From an uncultured Alphaproteobacteria bacterium (GTDB lineage Bacteria; Pseudomonadota; Alphaproteobacteria; Geminicoccales; Geminicoccaceae): a DNA stretch of 64,000 bases. The position numbers and the translations under genes are program-made. How positions within the stretch are numbered: the first letter of the stretch is position 1; each line of letters begins with the position of its first letter. Positions 18,861 to 26,816 of this stretch are shown here, piece by piece. Below the pieces are notes generated by a model, which was not told where the DNA came from, made no database searches, and was given only the letters and a program-made list of their open reading frames with translations. The stretch lies in the NCBI GenBank assembly GCA_937995535.1, contig CALKJU010000009.1, forward strand, positions 62,001-126,000, read 5' to 3'.

Positions 18861-20214
18861 GCGTCGCCTCCATCTTGGCCTCGTCGAACGCCCGCGCCGG
18901 CCACGAAACCGTCACGCGCGCACCACGAAGCTTATTCGCAACATGAAGCTTGCCGCCAGTCCGGGCAAGCAACGTGATGGCGATGAAGATCCCCAGCCCC
19001 AGACCTCCCTCGCTGTGCCGGGTCGAGAGATAGGGCTCGCCCAGCCAGTCGAGCACCTCGGGCGAGAAGCCGGGGCCATCGTCCTCGATCACCAGATCGA
19101 CGCCGGCCCGCGACGGGCGGACCGTCACCTGCACCTCCCGGCGGGCGAATCGGACGGCGTTGTCGACCAGATTGGCCAGCGAATGGCGCAGCTCGGGTGT
19201 CGGCGCCACGATCGGTTCCTCGACCCCGTCGACGGGCTCGACCCGGACCACGCAGCGCACGCCGTCGCGGCCGAACTCCTGCGTCAGGGTCTCGAGGAGC
19301 GCCGACAGGGGCGCACGGGTGAAGCGCTCCTGGCCGTGATCGACGTCGCGTCGGCCGAGCGTGCGCAGGATGTCGCGGCAGCGGCCGGCCTGCTCCAGCA
19401 GCTCGCGCGCCTCGGCGCGCAAGGGGCTGTCCGCCGGCAGTTCGCGGACCAGCTCCTTGGCGATCACGGCGATGGTGCCGAGCGGCGAGCCCAGCAGATG
19501 CGCCGCGGCCGCAGCTTGGCCGCCCAATGCCGACAGCTCCTGTTCCCGGGCCAGGGCGAGCTGGGTGGCAGCCAACGCCGTCGCCCGCCGGCGCGCATCC
19601 TCGGCGACGCTCCAGGCATAGGCGGCGACGAGGATCGTGCTCAGCGAGAGCGCCGTCCATGCCCCCACGAGGTAGAGCGGAGGAAAACGCAGCCCGCCGG
19701 GGCGCCACGGCAGCGCGGTCGGATAGAGGGCGAGAAACGCCACGCAGGCCAGGGCCAGCACGGTGATCGCCAGCGCCCAGCGCCGCGCCAGCGTCGAGGC
19801 GGCGATCGCCACCGGCAGCAGCAGCAAGATGGCGAACGGGTTCTGCAGCCCACCGGTGAGCTCGAGCAGGTAGGCGAGCTGAAGGATATCGTAGCCGAAC
19901 AGGAGCGCGGCCGTGCGATCGTTGAGGCGCGTCGCGGCACTGAAACGCAGATGCAGGCCAAGATTGATCACTGCGCTCAACGCCACGGCCGGCAGGAGGG
20001 CGAACAGCGGCAGCGGAATGCCGATCGAGAAGTGGACGAAGAGCAGTGTGAAGAGCTGGCCGACGACGGCGATCCAGCGGACCAGCGCGATGAAGTGGAG
20101 GCGCACCCGCCCGGCGTCGTCGCGCACCAGCCAGCCCATGTTGGCGAGGCTGCGCGCGACGGCGCCGAGACCACTCGACGCCGTGGCCCGCGCGTAGCCT
20201 GCCTCGACCGCCAT
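18841..20214 (-). CDS. regB: RegB/PrrB/ActS-type sensor histidine kinase with altered H-box
   Basis: A 457-residue membrane kinase. Around six membrane helices lie in residues 40-205; between two of them is the ubiquinone-binding motif GGLQNPF (121-127) known from RegB. The H-box is AAAAAHLLGSPLGTI with His239; exactly 40 residues later comes Cys279 (AGRCRDIL), the same spacing as His225/Cys265 in Rhodobacter RegB, where that cysteine is redox-active. The ATP-binding domain is complete (SLANLVDNAVRF, EDDGPGFSP, GGLGLGIFIA). Unusually, the acidic residue after His is Leu. The start is ATG 20214, or GTG 20220, which would overlap the hldE stop as GTGA. It lies in one run with hldD, hldE and the two regulators. 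Confidence 0.93.
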   Translation of the reverse strand: MAVEAGYARATASSGLGAVARSLANMGWLVRDDAGRVRLHFIALVRWIAVVGQLFTLLFVHFSIGIPLPLFALLPAVALSAVINLGLHLRFSAATRLNDRTAALLFGYDILQLAYLLELTGGLQNPFAILLLLPVAIAASTLARRWALAITVLALACVAFLALYPTALPWRPGGLRFPPLYLVGAWTALSLSTILVAAYAWSVAEDARRRATALAATQLALAREQELSALGGQAAAAAHLLGSPLGTIAVIAKELVRELPADSPLRAEARELLEQAGRCRDILRTLGRRDVDHGQERFTRAPLSALLETLTQEFGRDGVRCVVRVEPVDGVEEPIVAPTPELRHSLANLVDNAVRFARREVQVTVRPSRAGVDLVIEDDGPGFSPEVLDWLGEPYLSTRHSEGGLGLGIFIAITLLARTGGKLHVANKLRGARVTVSWPARAFDEAKMEATHERRRS

Positions 20215-20216
20215 GG

Positions 20217-21695
20217 TCACGCCCCGGTCCCGGCGCCGGCGATGCGGGAGATCGTCCCGGTCGTGCTGGCCGCCGGGACGAGCTCGGCGAGCAGCACCTC
20301 GCCACCCCAGCCCTGCACCTCCGCGCCGCCGACCACCTCCTCGAAACGGTAGTCGGCACCCTTGACCAGCAGGTCCGGGCGGAGCGCGCGGATCAGCTCG
20401 AGCGGCGTGTCCTCGGCGAACAGCACCACGCCGTCGACACCGGCCAGCGCCGCCAGCACCAGGGCGCGGGTGCGCTCGTCGTTGACCGGCCGCCCTGGGC
20501 CCTTGAGCCGCCGCGCCGAGGCGTCGCTGTTCAGACCGACGAGCAGCAGATCGCAGCGCGCGCGCGCCTGCGCGATCAGGCTGACATGGCCCGGATGGAG
20601 GATGTCGAAGCAGCCATTGGTGAACCCGACCCGCCGGCCGTGGCGGCGCGCCTCGGCCACTAGGCGCAGCGCCGCGTCGCGCCCGAGGACCTTCGCCTCG
20701 TGGAGCGTGCCACGCTGCGCGGCGAGCGCGGCGCGCAGGTCGAGATCGGACACGACCGCTGTTCCGCGCCGGCCGACGGCGACGCTGCCGGCGAGGTTGG
20801 CGAGCCACGCGCAGGCCGGCACGTCACCGCCGGCGGCGAGCAGCGCGGCCATCGTCGCCAGCACCGTGTCGCCAGCCCCGACCACGTCGTAGACCTCGCG
20901 GCGCACGCCCGGGATGCGGTGCCGGTCGTCGGCACCGACCAACAGCATCCCGTCGCCGCCGAGTGTGGCGAGAAGCCATTGGGCGTCGATCCGCCGGCGC
21001 AGCCTGTCGGCGGCATCGGCCAGCGCACCCTCGTCGACCGCCTCGACGCCGGCGGCAAGCAGGAGTTCGGCACGGTTCGGCGTGACCAGCGTGGCACCGC
21101 GATAGCGCTCGTAGTCGCGCCCTTTGGGATCGACCAGCACCGGCTTGCCGGCCTCGCGGGCCGCGCCGATCAGCGCCTGTGCCACGGCCTCAGCGAGCAC
21201 GCCCTTGCCGTAGTCGGAGAGCACCAGCAGGTCGGAGCCGGCGAGCAGCATCTGGGCGCGCTCGACGACCCGCGCCGCGGTCGTCGGATCGAGCGGCACC
21301 GTGGTCTCGCGATCGACCCGCAGCAGCTGCTGGTTGCCGGAGATGTAGCGGGTCTTGACCGTGGTCGGCCGGGTGCGGTCGCGGACCAGTGCCGGCGCCG
21401 CCACCTCGCCGATCAGGGCCTCCAGCTCGTGACCCTCGGCGTCGTCGCCGACCACGGCGACGAGTGCCACCCGCGCCCCGAGGGCCGCGACGTTGGCCGC
21501 GACGTTGCCGGCACCGCCGGGCGCCGCCGTCGCGCGGTCGGCCCGCAGAACGGGGATCGGCGCCTCGGGGGAGATCCGATCGACCGCGCCGTCGACGGTG
21601 CGGTCGAGCATCGCGTCGCCGACGCACAGCACCCGGCCGCCTGCGACCCGCTCGAGCAGGCCGGCGGCGCGATCGAGCGGATGGGTGACACTCAT
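20217..21695 (-). CDS. hldE: HldE, bifunctional heptose 7-phosphate kinase / heptose 1-phosphate adenylyltransferase
   Basis: A 492-residue fusion making ADP-glycero-manno-heptose for the LPS inner core. Residues about 1-325 form a PfkB-type sugar kinase (GGAGNVAANVAALG, VLSDYGKGVL, DVVGAGDTVLATMAALL with the catalytic Asp). Residues about 355-492 form the nucleotidyltransferase (GFTNGCFDILHPGHVSL with the HxGH motif, GLNSDASARRLKGPGRPV). Overlaps the hldD stop by 4 bp (ATGA) and is followed within 2 bp by regB, so all appear to be one transcription unit. Both domains keep their catalytic residues. Confidence 0.95.
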   Translation of the reverse strand: MSVTHPLDRAAGLLERVAGGRVLCVGDAMLDRTVDGAVDRISPEAPIPVLRADRATAAPGGAGNVAANVAALGARVALVAVVGDDAEGHELEALIGEVAAPALVRDRTRPTTVKTRYISGNQQLLRVDRETTVPLDPTTAARVVERAQMLLAGSDLLVLSDYGKGVLAEAVAQALIGAAREAGKPVLVDPKGRDYERYRGATLVTPNRAELLLAAGVEAVDEGALADAADRLRRRIDAQWLLATLGGDGMLLVGADDRHRIPGVRREVYDVVGAGDTVLATMAALLAAGGDVPACAWLANLAGSVAVGRRGTAVVSDLDLRAALAAQRGTLHEAKVLGRDAALRLVAEARRHGRRVGFTNGCFDILHPGHVSLIAQARARCDLLLVGLNSDASARRLKGPGRPVNDERTRALVLAALAGVDGVVLFAEDTPLELIRALRPDLLVKGADYRFEEVVGGAEVQGWGGEVLLAELVPAASTTGTISRIAGAGTGA

Positions 21696-22678
21696 CGGTA
21701 GGGGTCCGCGGCGCCGAGATAGCCCTCGATGTAGCGGCGCACCCCGTCCTCGAGCGGGGTCGGCTGGATCGGGCAGCCGGCGGCGCGCAAGCGCTCGAGG
21801 CGGGCGCAGGTGTGGTATTGGTAGCGATCGCGCAGGGCCTCAGGCATGTCGACGAAGTCGATCGCCGGCGCGCGGCCCATCGCGGAAAAGACGGCGTGGG
21901 CGAGATCGGCGAAGCTGCGGGCGCGGCCACTGCCAACATTGAACAGGCCGGACACGTCCGGCCGGTCCAGGAGCCACGTCATCACCCCGACCACGTCGTC
22001 GACCCACACGAAGTCCCGCTCCTGCCCGCCATCGACATAGTCCGCGCGGTAGGAGCGGAACAGGGCGGCGCGCCCGGTCGCCTCGACCTGACGGTAGAGC
22101 TGAGGTACCAGGCTCTGCTGTCCGCCCTTGTGGTACTCGTTGGGCCCGTAGACGTTGAAGAAGCGCAAGCCGACCCATTGCGGCGGACGCGGCACGCCGC
22201 GCGCCACCAGGTCGGCGATCCGCCGGTCGGTGAGCAGCTTGCTCCAGCCGTAAGGGTTGAGCGGCCGCAGCGCGGCGAGGTCGGACGGCGCCGTGCTGTC
22301 CTCGAACCCGGCCGCGCCGTCGCCGTAGACCGCCGCCGACGAAGCGTACAAGAACGGCACGCGCCGCCGGGCGCACCAGTCCCACAAACGCAAGGTAAGC
22401 CGAACATTGCTCTCGACGATCAGATCGGCGTCGGTCTCGACCGTGGACGAGACCGCGCCGAGGTGCACGAGCGCGCGGAGCCGCCGGCCGGAGCCCTCGA
22501 GCCAGCGCTCCAACTCCCCGGGCGGCACGACATCGGCCAGCCGCCGCTTGGCGAGGTTGCGCCACTTCTCGCCGCTGCCGAGCCGGTCGCAGACCACGAG
22601 ATCCGGCTCGCCCCGTTCGTCCAGAGCGGCGACCAGACAAGATCCGATGAACCCGGCGCCGCCGGTGACCATCAGCAT
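21692..22678 (-). CDS. hldD: HldD, ADP-glyceromanno-heptose 6-epimerase
   Basis: A 328-residue short-chain dehydrogenase-type epimerase that converts ADP-D,D-heptose to ADP-L,D-heptose, the step after HldE. It opens MLMVTGGAGFIGSCLVAAL (NAD(P)-binding), and carries the Ser/Tyr/Lys active-site signature in SSAAVYGDG and NPYGWSKLLTD, plus FNVYGPNEYHKGGQQSLV, characteristic of HldD. The ATG chosen is the one directly at the Rossmann strand; the frame is open 13 codons upstream. The gene heads the hldD-hldE-regB-regA-regA' run and is divergent from the ChaC-like gene. Confidence 0.94.
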   Translation of the reverse strand: MLMVTGGAGFIGSCLVAALDERGEPDLVVCDRLGSGEKWRNLAKRRLADVVPPGELERWLEGSGRRLRALVHLGAVSSTVETDADLIVESNVRLTLRLWDWCARRRVPFLYASSAAVYGDGAAGFEDSTAPSDLAALRPLNPYGWSKLLTDRRIADLVARGVPRPPQWVGLRFFNVYGPNEYHKGGQQSLVPQLYRQVEATGRAALFRSYRADYVDGGQERDFVWVDDVVGVMTWLLDRPDVSGLFNVGSGRARSFADLAHAVFSAMGRAPAIDFVDMPEALRDRYQYHTCARLERLRAAGCPIQPTPLEDGVRRYIEGYLGAADPYR

Positions 22679-22789
22679 GACAGGTTTGTGCCCGACCGGC
22701 GTGCGACGGCAAAGCACAACCGTGCGCCGGCGGACTCTGGGCGGCGCGCGGCCCGCGCGCTACACCGACGGCGACGACGCGGAGGGGCG

Positions 22790-23497
22790 ATGCTGCTGAC
22801 GCGGGAAGCGCTGCTCGCCGGCGAGCTGCAGCGGCTGGTGGCGCAGCTCGAGGGCATCCGCGCGCTGAGCGACGAGGAGCTGCACGCCTCCCTCGCCCGC
22901 ACCCTCGCCCGGCACCCGCCCGGTCAGGATCTCTGGGTCTTCGCCTACGGCTCGCTGATCTGGAACCCGACCTTCCACTTCGTCGAGCGGCGCGTCGCGC
23001 GACTGCACGGCTATCACCGGCGCTTCTGCCTGTGGACCTCGCTCGGCCGCGGCACGCCGGAGCGGCCGGGCCTGATGCTCGGGCTCGACCGCGGCGGCTC
23101 GTGCTGCGGCGTCGCCTACCGCATCGCCGCCGCCACCGTGGCGACCGAGACCGAGGCGTTGTGGCGCCGCGAGATGGTGACCGGCTCCTATACCCCGACC
23201 TGGGTGCGCATCCGCGACGCGGAAGGAGCGCGGCCGGCGCTCACCTTCGTCATCAACCATGCGCACGAGCGCTACGCGCACCGGCTCGACGAGCGTGAGG
23301 TGGCCGAGGTCGTGGCGTTCGCCGAGGGACGGCTCGGCGCCTGTCGCGAGTACCTCTTCAACACCCTACGGCACCTGACCGAGCTCGGGCTGCGCGACAG
23401 CGGTCTGGAGCGGGTCGCGGCCGTGGTCGGCGAGCTGCGCGCCGCGCCGTCAGGCGGCGCCGGCGCGGACGAGGTGAGCCGGGAGCCGCGCCCCTGA
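22790..23497 (+). CDS. ChaC-like gamma-glutamylcyclotransferase
   Basis: A 235-residue protein whose DLWVFAYGSLIWNPTF motif is the substrate-binding loop of the ChaC family, which cleaves glutathione to 5-oxoproline and Cys-Gly. Further family segments: ARLHGYHRRFCLWTSLGRGT, LDRGGSCCGVAYRI and VINHAHERYAHRL. The catalytic acid is probably the Glu of WRREMVTGSY. An ideal GGAGGGG site precedes the ATG. The 3' end overlaps the convergent ABC ATPase gene by 48 bp. The role in glutathione turnover is inferred from family. Confidence 0.9.
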   Translation: MLLTREALLAGELQRLVAQLEGIRALSDEELHASLARTLARHPPGQDLWVFAYGSLIWNPTFHFVERRVARLHGYHRRFCLWTSLGRGTPERPGLMLGLDRGGSCCGVAYRIAAATVATETEALWRREMVTGSYTPTWVRIRDAEGARPALTFVINHAHERYAHRLDEREVAEVVAFAEGRLGACREYLFNTLRHLTELGLRDSGLERVAAVVGELRAAPSGGAGADEVSREPRP

Positions 23498-24562
23498 GGC
23501 GGCGTCAAACAGGAATCCGCGGGCGGGGGCGAAGTCGACCGCCACCCGGCTGTCGAAGTCGGCCTCGTACTCCTTCGGCATCTTGATGGCGACGGTATCC
23601 TCGCCGAGGGTCAGGGTGACGAGCGTGACGTCGCCGGTCAGTTCGGCGGCGAACACGGTGGCGTCGAACAGGCCGGCACCGGCGGCGACGACGCGTGCGT
23701 CCTCCGGCCGGAAGCCGAGCACGGCGTCGCGCGGGCCGGCCTCGCCGGCCACCGGCAGCGCGACCCCCGGGCCGACGAAGCGCCCCTGCTCGATGCGGCC
23801 GCGGACGAAGTTCATCGGCGGCGCCCCCATGAACCCGGCGACGAACAGGTTCGCCGGGCTCTCGTAGACCTCGCGCGGGGTGCCGATCTGCTGCAGCACG
23901 CCGTGGTCCATGATCGCCACCCGGTGCGCCAGCGTCATCGCCTCGACCTGGTCGTGGGTGACGTAGACCGTGGTCACGCCCAGCGCGTGCTGCATGTGCT
24001 TGAGCTCGGCGCGCATGTAGCCGCGCAGCTTGGCGTCGAGATTGGAGAGCGGCTCGTCCATGAGGAAGACCGCCGGACGGCGGATGATCGCGCGGGCCAG
24101 CGCCACCCGCTGCCGCTGCCCGCCGGAGAGCTGGCGCGGATAGCGATCGAGATAGTCGACCATGTGCACCTGCGCCGCGGCCTCGCGCACCGCCCGCTCC
24201 ATCGTCGCCCGGTCGATCCCGCGCACCTTCAGTGGGAACCCGATGTTCTCGGCCACGGTCTTGTGCGGGTAGAGCGCGTAGCTCTGGAAGACCATCGCCA
24301 CGTCCCGATATTTCGGCAGCACGTGGGTGACGTCGCTGTCGCCGAGCAGGATCTCCCCCGAATCGGCGGCCTCGAGGCCGGCGATCATGCGCAGGCCGGT
24401 GGTCTTGCCGCAGCCGGAGGGTCCGAGCAGGACCAGGAACTCGCCCGGTGCCACGGTCAGGCTCAGATCCTTCACGACGTGGTTGCCGCCGAAGTACTTG
24501 TTGAGCCGGTTGATCGTGAGCGAGGTCGCCCGGCCGGACGGCATCGGTCCGCTGCCTGTCAT
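23450..24562 (-). CDS. Sugar-type ABC transporter ATP-binding protein (UgpC/MsmX-like)
   Basis: A 370-residue CUT1-type ATPase with Walker A ([15 protein letters not shown]), Q-loop, signature [15 protein letters not shown], Walker B ([15 protein letters not shown]), H-loop ([14 protein letters not shown]) and the C-terminal regulatory MalK/TOBE-like domain ([26 protein letters not shown]-type). It energises the two permeases encoded immediately upstream. Its ATG overlaps the stop of the second permease (ATGA). Its last 48 bp overlap the convergent ChaC-like gene. The substrate cannot be assigned. Confidence 0.93.
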   Translation of the reverse strand: MTGSGPMPSGRATSLTINRLNKYFGGNHVVKDLSLTVAPGEFLVLLGPSGCGKTTGLRMIAGLEAADSGEILLGDSDVTHVLPKYRDVAMVFQSYALYPHKTVAENIGFPLKVRGIDRATMERAVREAAAQVHMVDYLDRYPRQLSGGQRQRVALARAIIRRPAVFLMDEPLSNLDAKLRGYMRAELKHMQHALGVTTVYVTHDQVEAMTLAHRVAIMDHGVLQQIGTPREVYESPANLFVAGFMGAPPMNFVRGRIEQGRFVGPGVALPVAGEAGPRDAVLGFRPEDARVVAAGAGLFDATVFAAELTGDVTLVTLTLGEDTVAIKMPKEYEADFDSRVAVDFAPARGFLFDAASGARLPAHLVRAGAA

Positions 24563-25617
24563 CCCTTGACCGCCCCCAGAAGCACGCCCCTGGCGATGAA
24601 CCGCTGGAGGATCAGCGCCATCAGGATCACCGGCAGGATCATGATGATGATGACCACGCTCATGGTCCACCAGAGGATCCCCTTCTCGCCGGCGTTCATG
24701 GCCGCGACCAGGATCGGCATGGTCTGCGCGCGGCTCGTCGAGAGGAAAAGCGCCAGCACGTACTCGTTCCAGGCGAGGATCAGGACGAGCAGCGTCGTGG
24801 CGGCGAGGCCCGGCCGCGCCAGCGGCAGGACGATGTCGAAAAAGATCAGGAAGCGGGAGGCGCCGTCGAGCTGCGCGCTCTCCTCCAGGTCGATCGGAAT
24901 CTTGGTGAAGAAGTCGTACATCAGCCAGACCACGATCGGCAGGTTGACGACCGTATAGGCGAGGATCAGCGCGAGGTGGGTATCGAGCAGCCGGACGCTC
25001 TGGAACATCATGTAGATCGGGATGATCGTGACCACCGGCGGCAGGATGCGCTGCGAGATGATCCAGAACAGGATGTCGCCGTTGTGCACGGCGCCCGGGA
25101 AGCGGCGGCCGAGCGCGCGGGCGAGCAGCACGAACAGCGCCAGCGCCACCGCGGTCGCCACACGCCAGTCGATGCCGGCGACGCCCACGGCGACGCAGGC
25201 CCCGACGAGGGCAAGCACGAAGATCAGGATGCTCACGAGCCGCGGGCGGTACTCGATCCGCGCCAGCGCGTAGGCGGCCATGCTCCCGATCAGTACGCAG
25301 AGCACGGTCGAGGAGAAGGCGATGATGATCGAGTTGAGATAGGCGCGGAAGGTCGGGCCGGCGTCGTCGACGAGCAGTCCCCGCCAGGCGTGCAGGTTCG
25401 GCACGAAGTCGACCCACGGCAGGAAGTAGGGCCCGGTGTTGACGTCGACGGGCAGTTTCAGCGAGGTGACGACCACCCAATAGAGTGGGAAGAGGACGAA
25501 CGCCGCCCACAGGCCGAGCAGCCCGTAGGCGACGATGCCCCCGAGCGGCGACATCGCCCCGATCCGCGCGGGCTCGAGCCAGCGCCGGTGGACCGCCGGA
25601 CGCGGAGCGATGCTCAT
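24559..25617 (-). CDS. ABC sugar transporter permease 2 (MalG/UgpE type)
   Basis: A 352-residue inner-membrane protein. The EAA coupling motif near the C-terminus is EESAQLDGASRFLIFFDIVLPLARPGLAA in part, ending in a hydrophobic helix and [16 protein letters not shown], the typical MalG-type tail. It is longer than the usual 270-290 residues because of a hydrophobic insert (about residues 135-185, LVSILIFVLALVGACVAVGV onward) that adds roughly two helices. The ATG at 25617 overlaps the stop of the upstream permease by 4 bp. Pairs with permease 1 in a binding-protein-dependent importer. Confidence 0.92.
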   Translation of the reverse strand: MSIAPRPAVHRRWLEPARIGAMSPLGGIVAYGLLGLWAAFVLFPLYWVVVTSLKLPVDVNTGPYFLPWVDFVPNLHAWRGLLVDDAGPTFRAYLNSIIIAFSSTVLCVLIGSMAAYALARIEYRPRLVSILIFVLALVGACVAVGVAGIDWRVATAVALALFVLLARALGRRFPGAVHNGDILFWIISQRILPPVVTIIPIYMMFQSVRLLDTHLALILAYTVVNLPIVVWLMYDFFTKIPIDLEESAQLDGASRFLIFFDIVLPLARPGLAATTLLVLILAWNEYVLALFLSTSRAQTMPILVAAMNAGEKGILWWTMSVVIIIMILPVILMALILQRFIARGVLLGAVKG

Positions 25618-26783
25618 CGCGCCATCGCCGCCCGCCGGCGGAGGACGACGAGGTTGAAGAACGACACGCACAGCACGACGGTGACGAAGAGCAGCAGGTA
25701 GGAGACCGCCGCGGCCTGCCCGAGGTCGAGCGAGCGCCACGCGAAGAACGCGTGCAGCGTCAGGGATTCGGTGGCCGTGCCCGGTCCGCCCGCGGTCATG
25801 ATGTTCGGTAGGTCCACGAGCTTGAAAGCTTCGATGACGCGGATCAGCATGACCGTGGCCGCGACCGGCGCGATCTCCGGCCAGGTGATCTCACGGAAGA
25901 TCTGCCAACTGCTGGCACCATCGACCTCCCCCGCCTCGACGAGATCGCGCGGCACGCTTTCCAGCGCGGCCAGCAGGACGACGAAGATGAACGGGATCCA
26001 CTGCCACGAGTCGGCGACGACGATGATCAGCCGTGCCGCCCAGGGGTCGGCGGACCAGGAGAAGCCGCCGAGTCCGGCCCACTGCCACAGCGTGGCGAAC
26101 GGGCCCTTCCCGGTATCGGCCATCATCCGGAAGATGTAGCCGATGCCGATCGGGGTGATCATCAGCGGTAGGAAGAAGACGACGCGGAAGAAGGCGCGCC
26201 CACGGGTGATCTGCGAGCAGAGCAGGGCGAGGCCCAAGCCGATCAGGAACTGCACCGCACAGCCGACGAACACGTAGAAGAGCGTCACGCCGAGGGTGCC
26301 GATCTGGCCGCCGCTGAGCAGCGTGGCCGCCAGCATCAGGGTCAGCGCCATCAGCATCGCCGCGGTGACGAGCCGGCCGAGAAGGCCGATGACGGTGAGC
26401 TGCGTGCGCGCGTAGCCGACAAGCCACCAGAGCAGCAGGGCGGCGACGGCGATCACGACGACCCAAGCGGGCGGGCTGAACGCGGTCAGCTGGCCGAGGA
26501 AATGGACCTGCTCCGAGCCGACCAACTGCTTCTCGAAGTTGCCGAAGCCGACGAAGGTCATGGAGTAGGTGCCGGCCCGCAGGCGCACCCGGGAGAACGC
26601 GATCAGCAGCGACGCGACCAGCGGGAAGATCGAGAAGATGAGGATCATCACGACCGCCGGCGCGATGAACAGCCAGCGTGCGTGACGGTCGAGCCACTCG
26701 CCGCGCGCGAGTGGCGCGGCCGACGCGAGCGAGGCCGTGACCTCGACCCGCGACGGCCGCGCCGCCGGCTGCGGAACCGCCAT
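25614..26783 (-). CDS. ABC sugar transporter permease 1 (MalF/UgpA type)
   Basis: A 389-residue inner-membrane protein beginning with a cytoplasmic stretch and a helix (WLFIAPAVVMILIFSIFPLV), as in MalF/UgpA proteins. The EAA motif is recognisable in DLVEAGEVDGASSWQIFREI. It also carries an extra hydrophobic block (about residues 105-165, AWVVVIAVAALLLWWLVGYA onward) beyond the usual six helices. It follows the binding-protein gene by 33 bp and overlaps permease 2 by 4 bp, so the four genes form one transport operon. Confidence 0.92.
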   Translation of the reverse strand: MAVPQPAARPSRVEVTASLASAAPLARGEWLDRHARWLFIAPAVVMILIFSIFPLVASLLIAFSRVRLRAGTYSMTFVGFGNFEKQLVGSEQVHFLGQLTAFSPPAWVVVIAVAALLLWWLVGYARTQLTVIGLLGRLVTAAMLMALTLMLAATLLSGGQIGTLGVTLFYVFVGCAVQFLIGLGLALLCSQITRGRAFFRVVFFLPLMITPIGIGYIFRMMADTGKGPFATLWQWAGLGGFSWSADPWAARLIIVVADSWQWIPFIFVVLLAALESVPRDLVEAGEVDGASSWQIFREITWPEIAPVAATVMLIRVIEAFKLVDLPNIMTAGGPGTATESLTLHAFFAWRSLDLGQAAAVSYLLLFVTVVLCVSFFNLVVLRRRAAMAR

Positions 26784-26816
26784 GAGTGGGCGGCTAGGGG
26801 GGTGCGCGGCGCGGGC

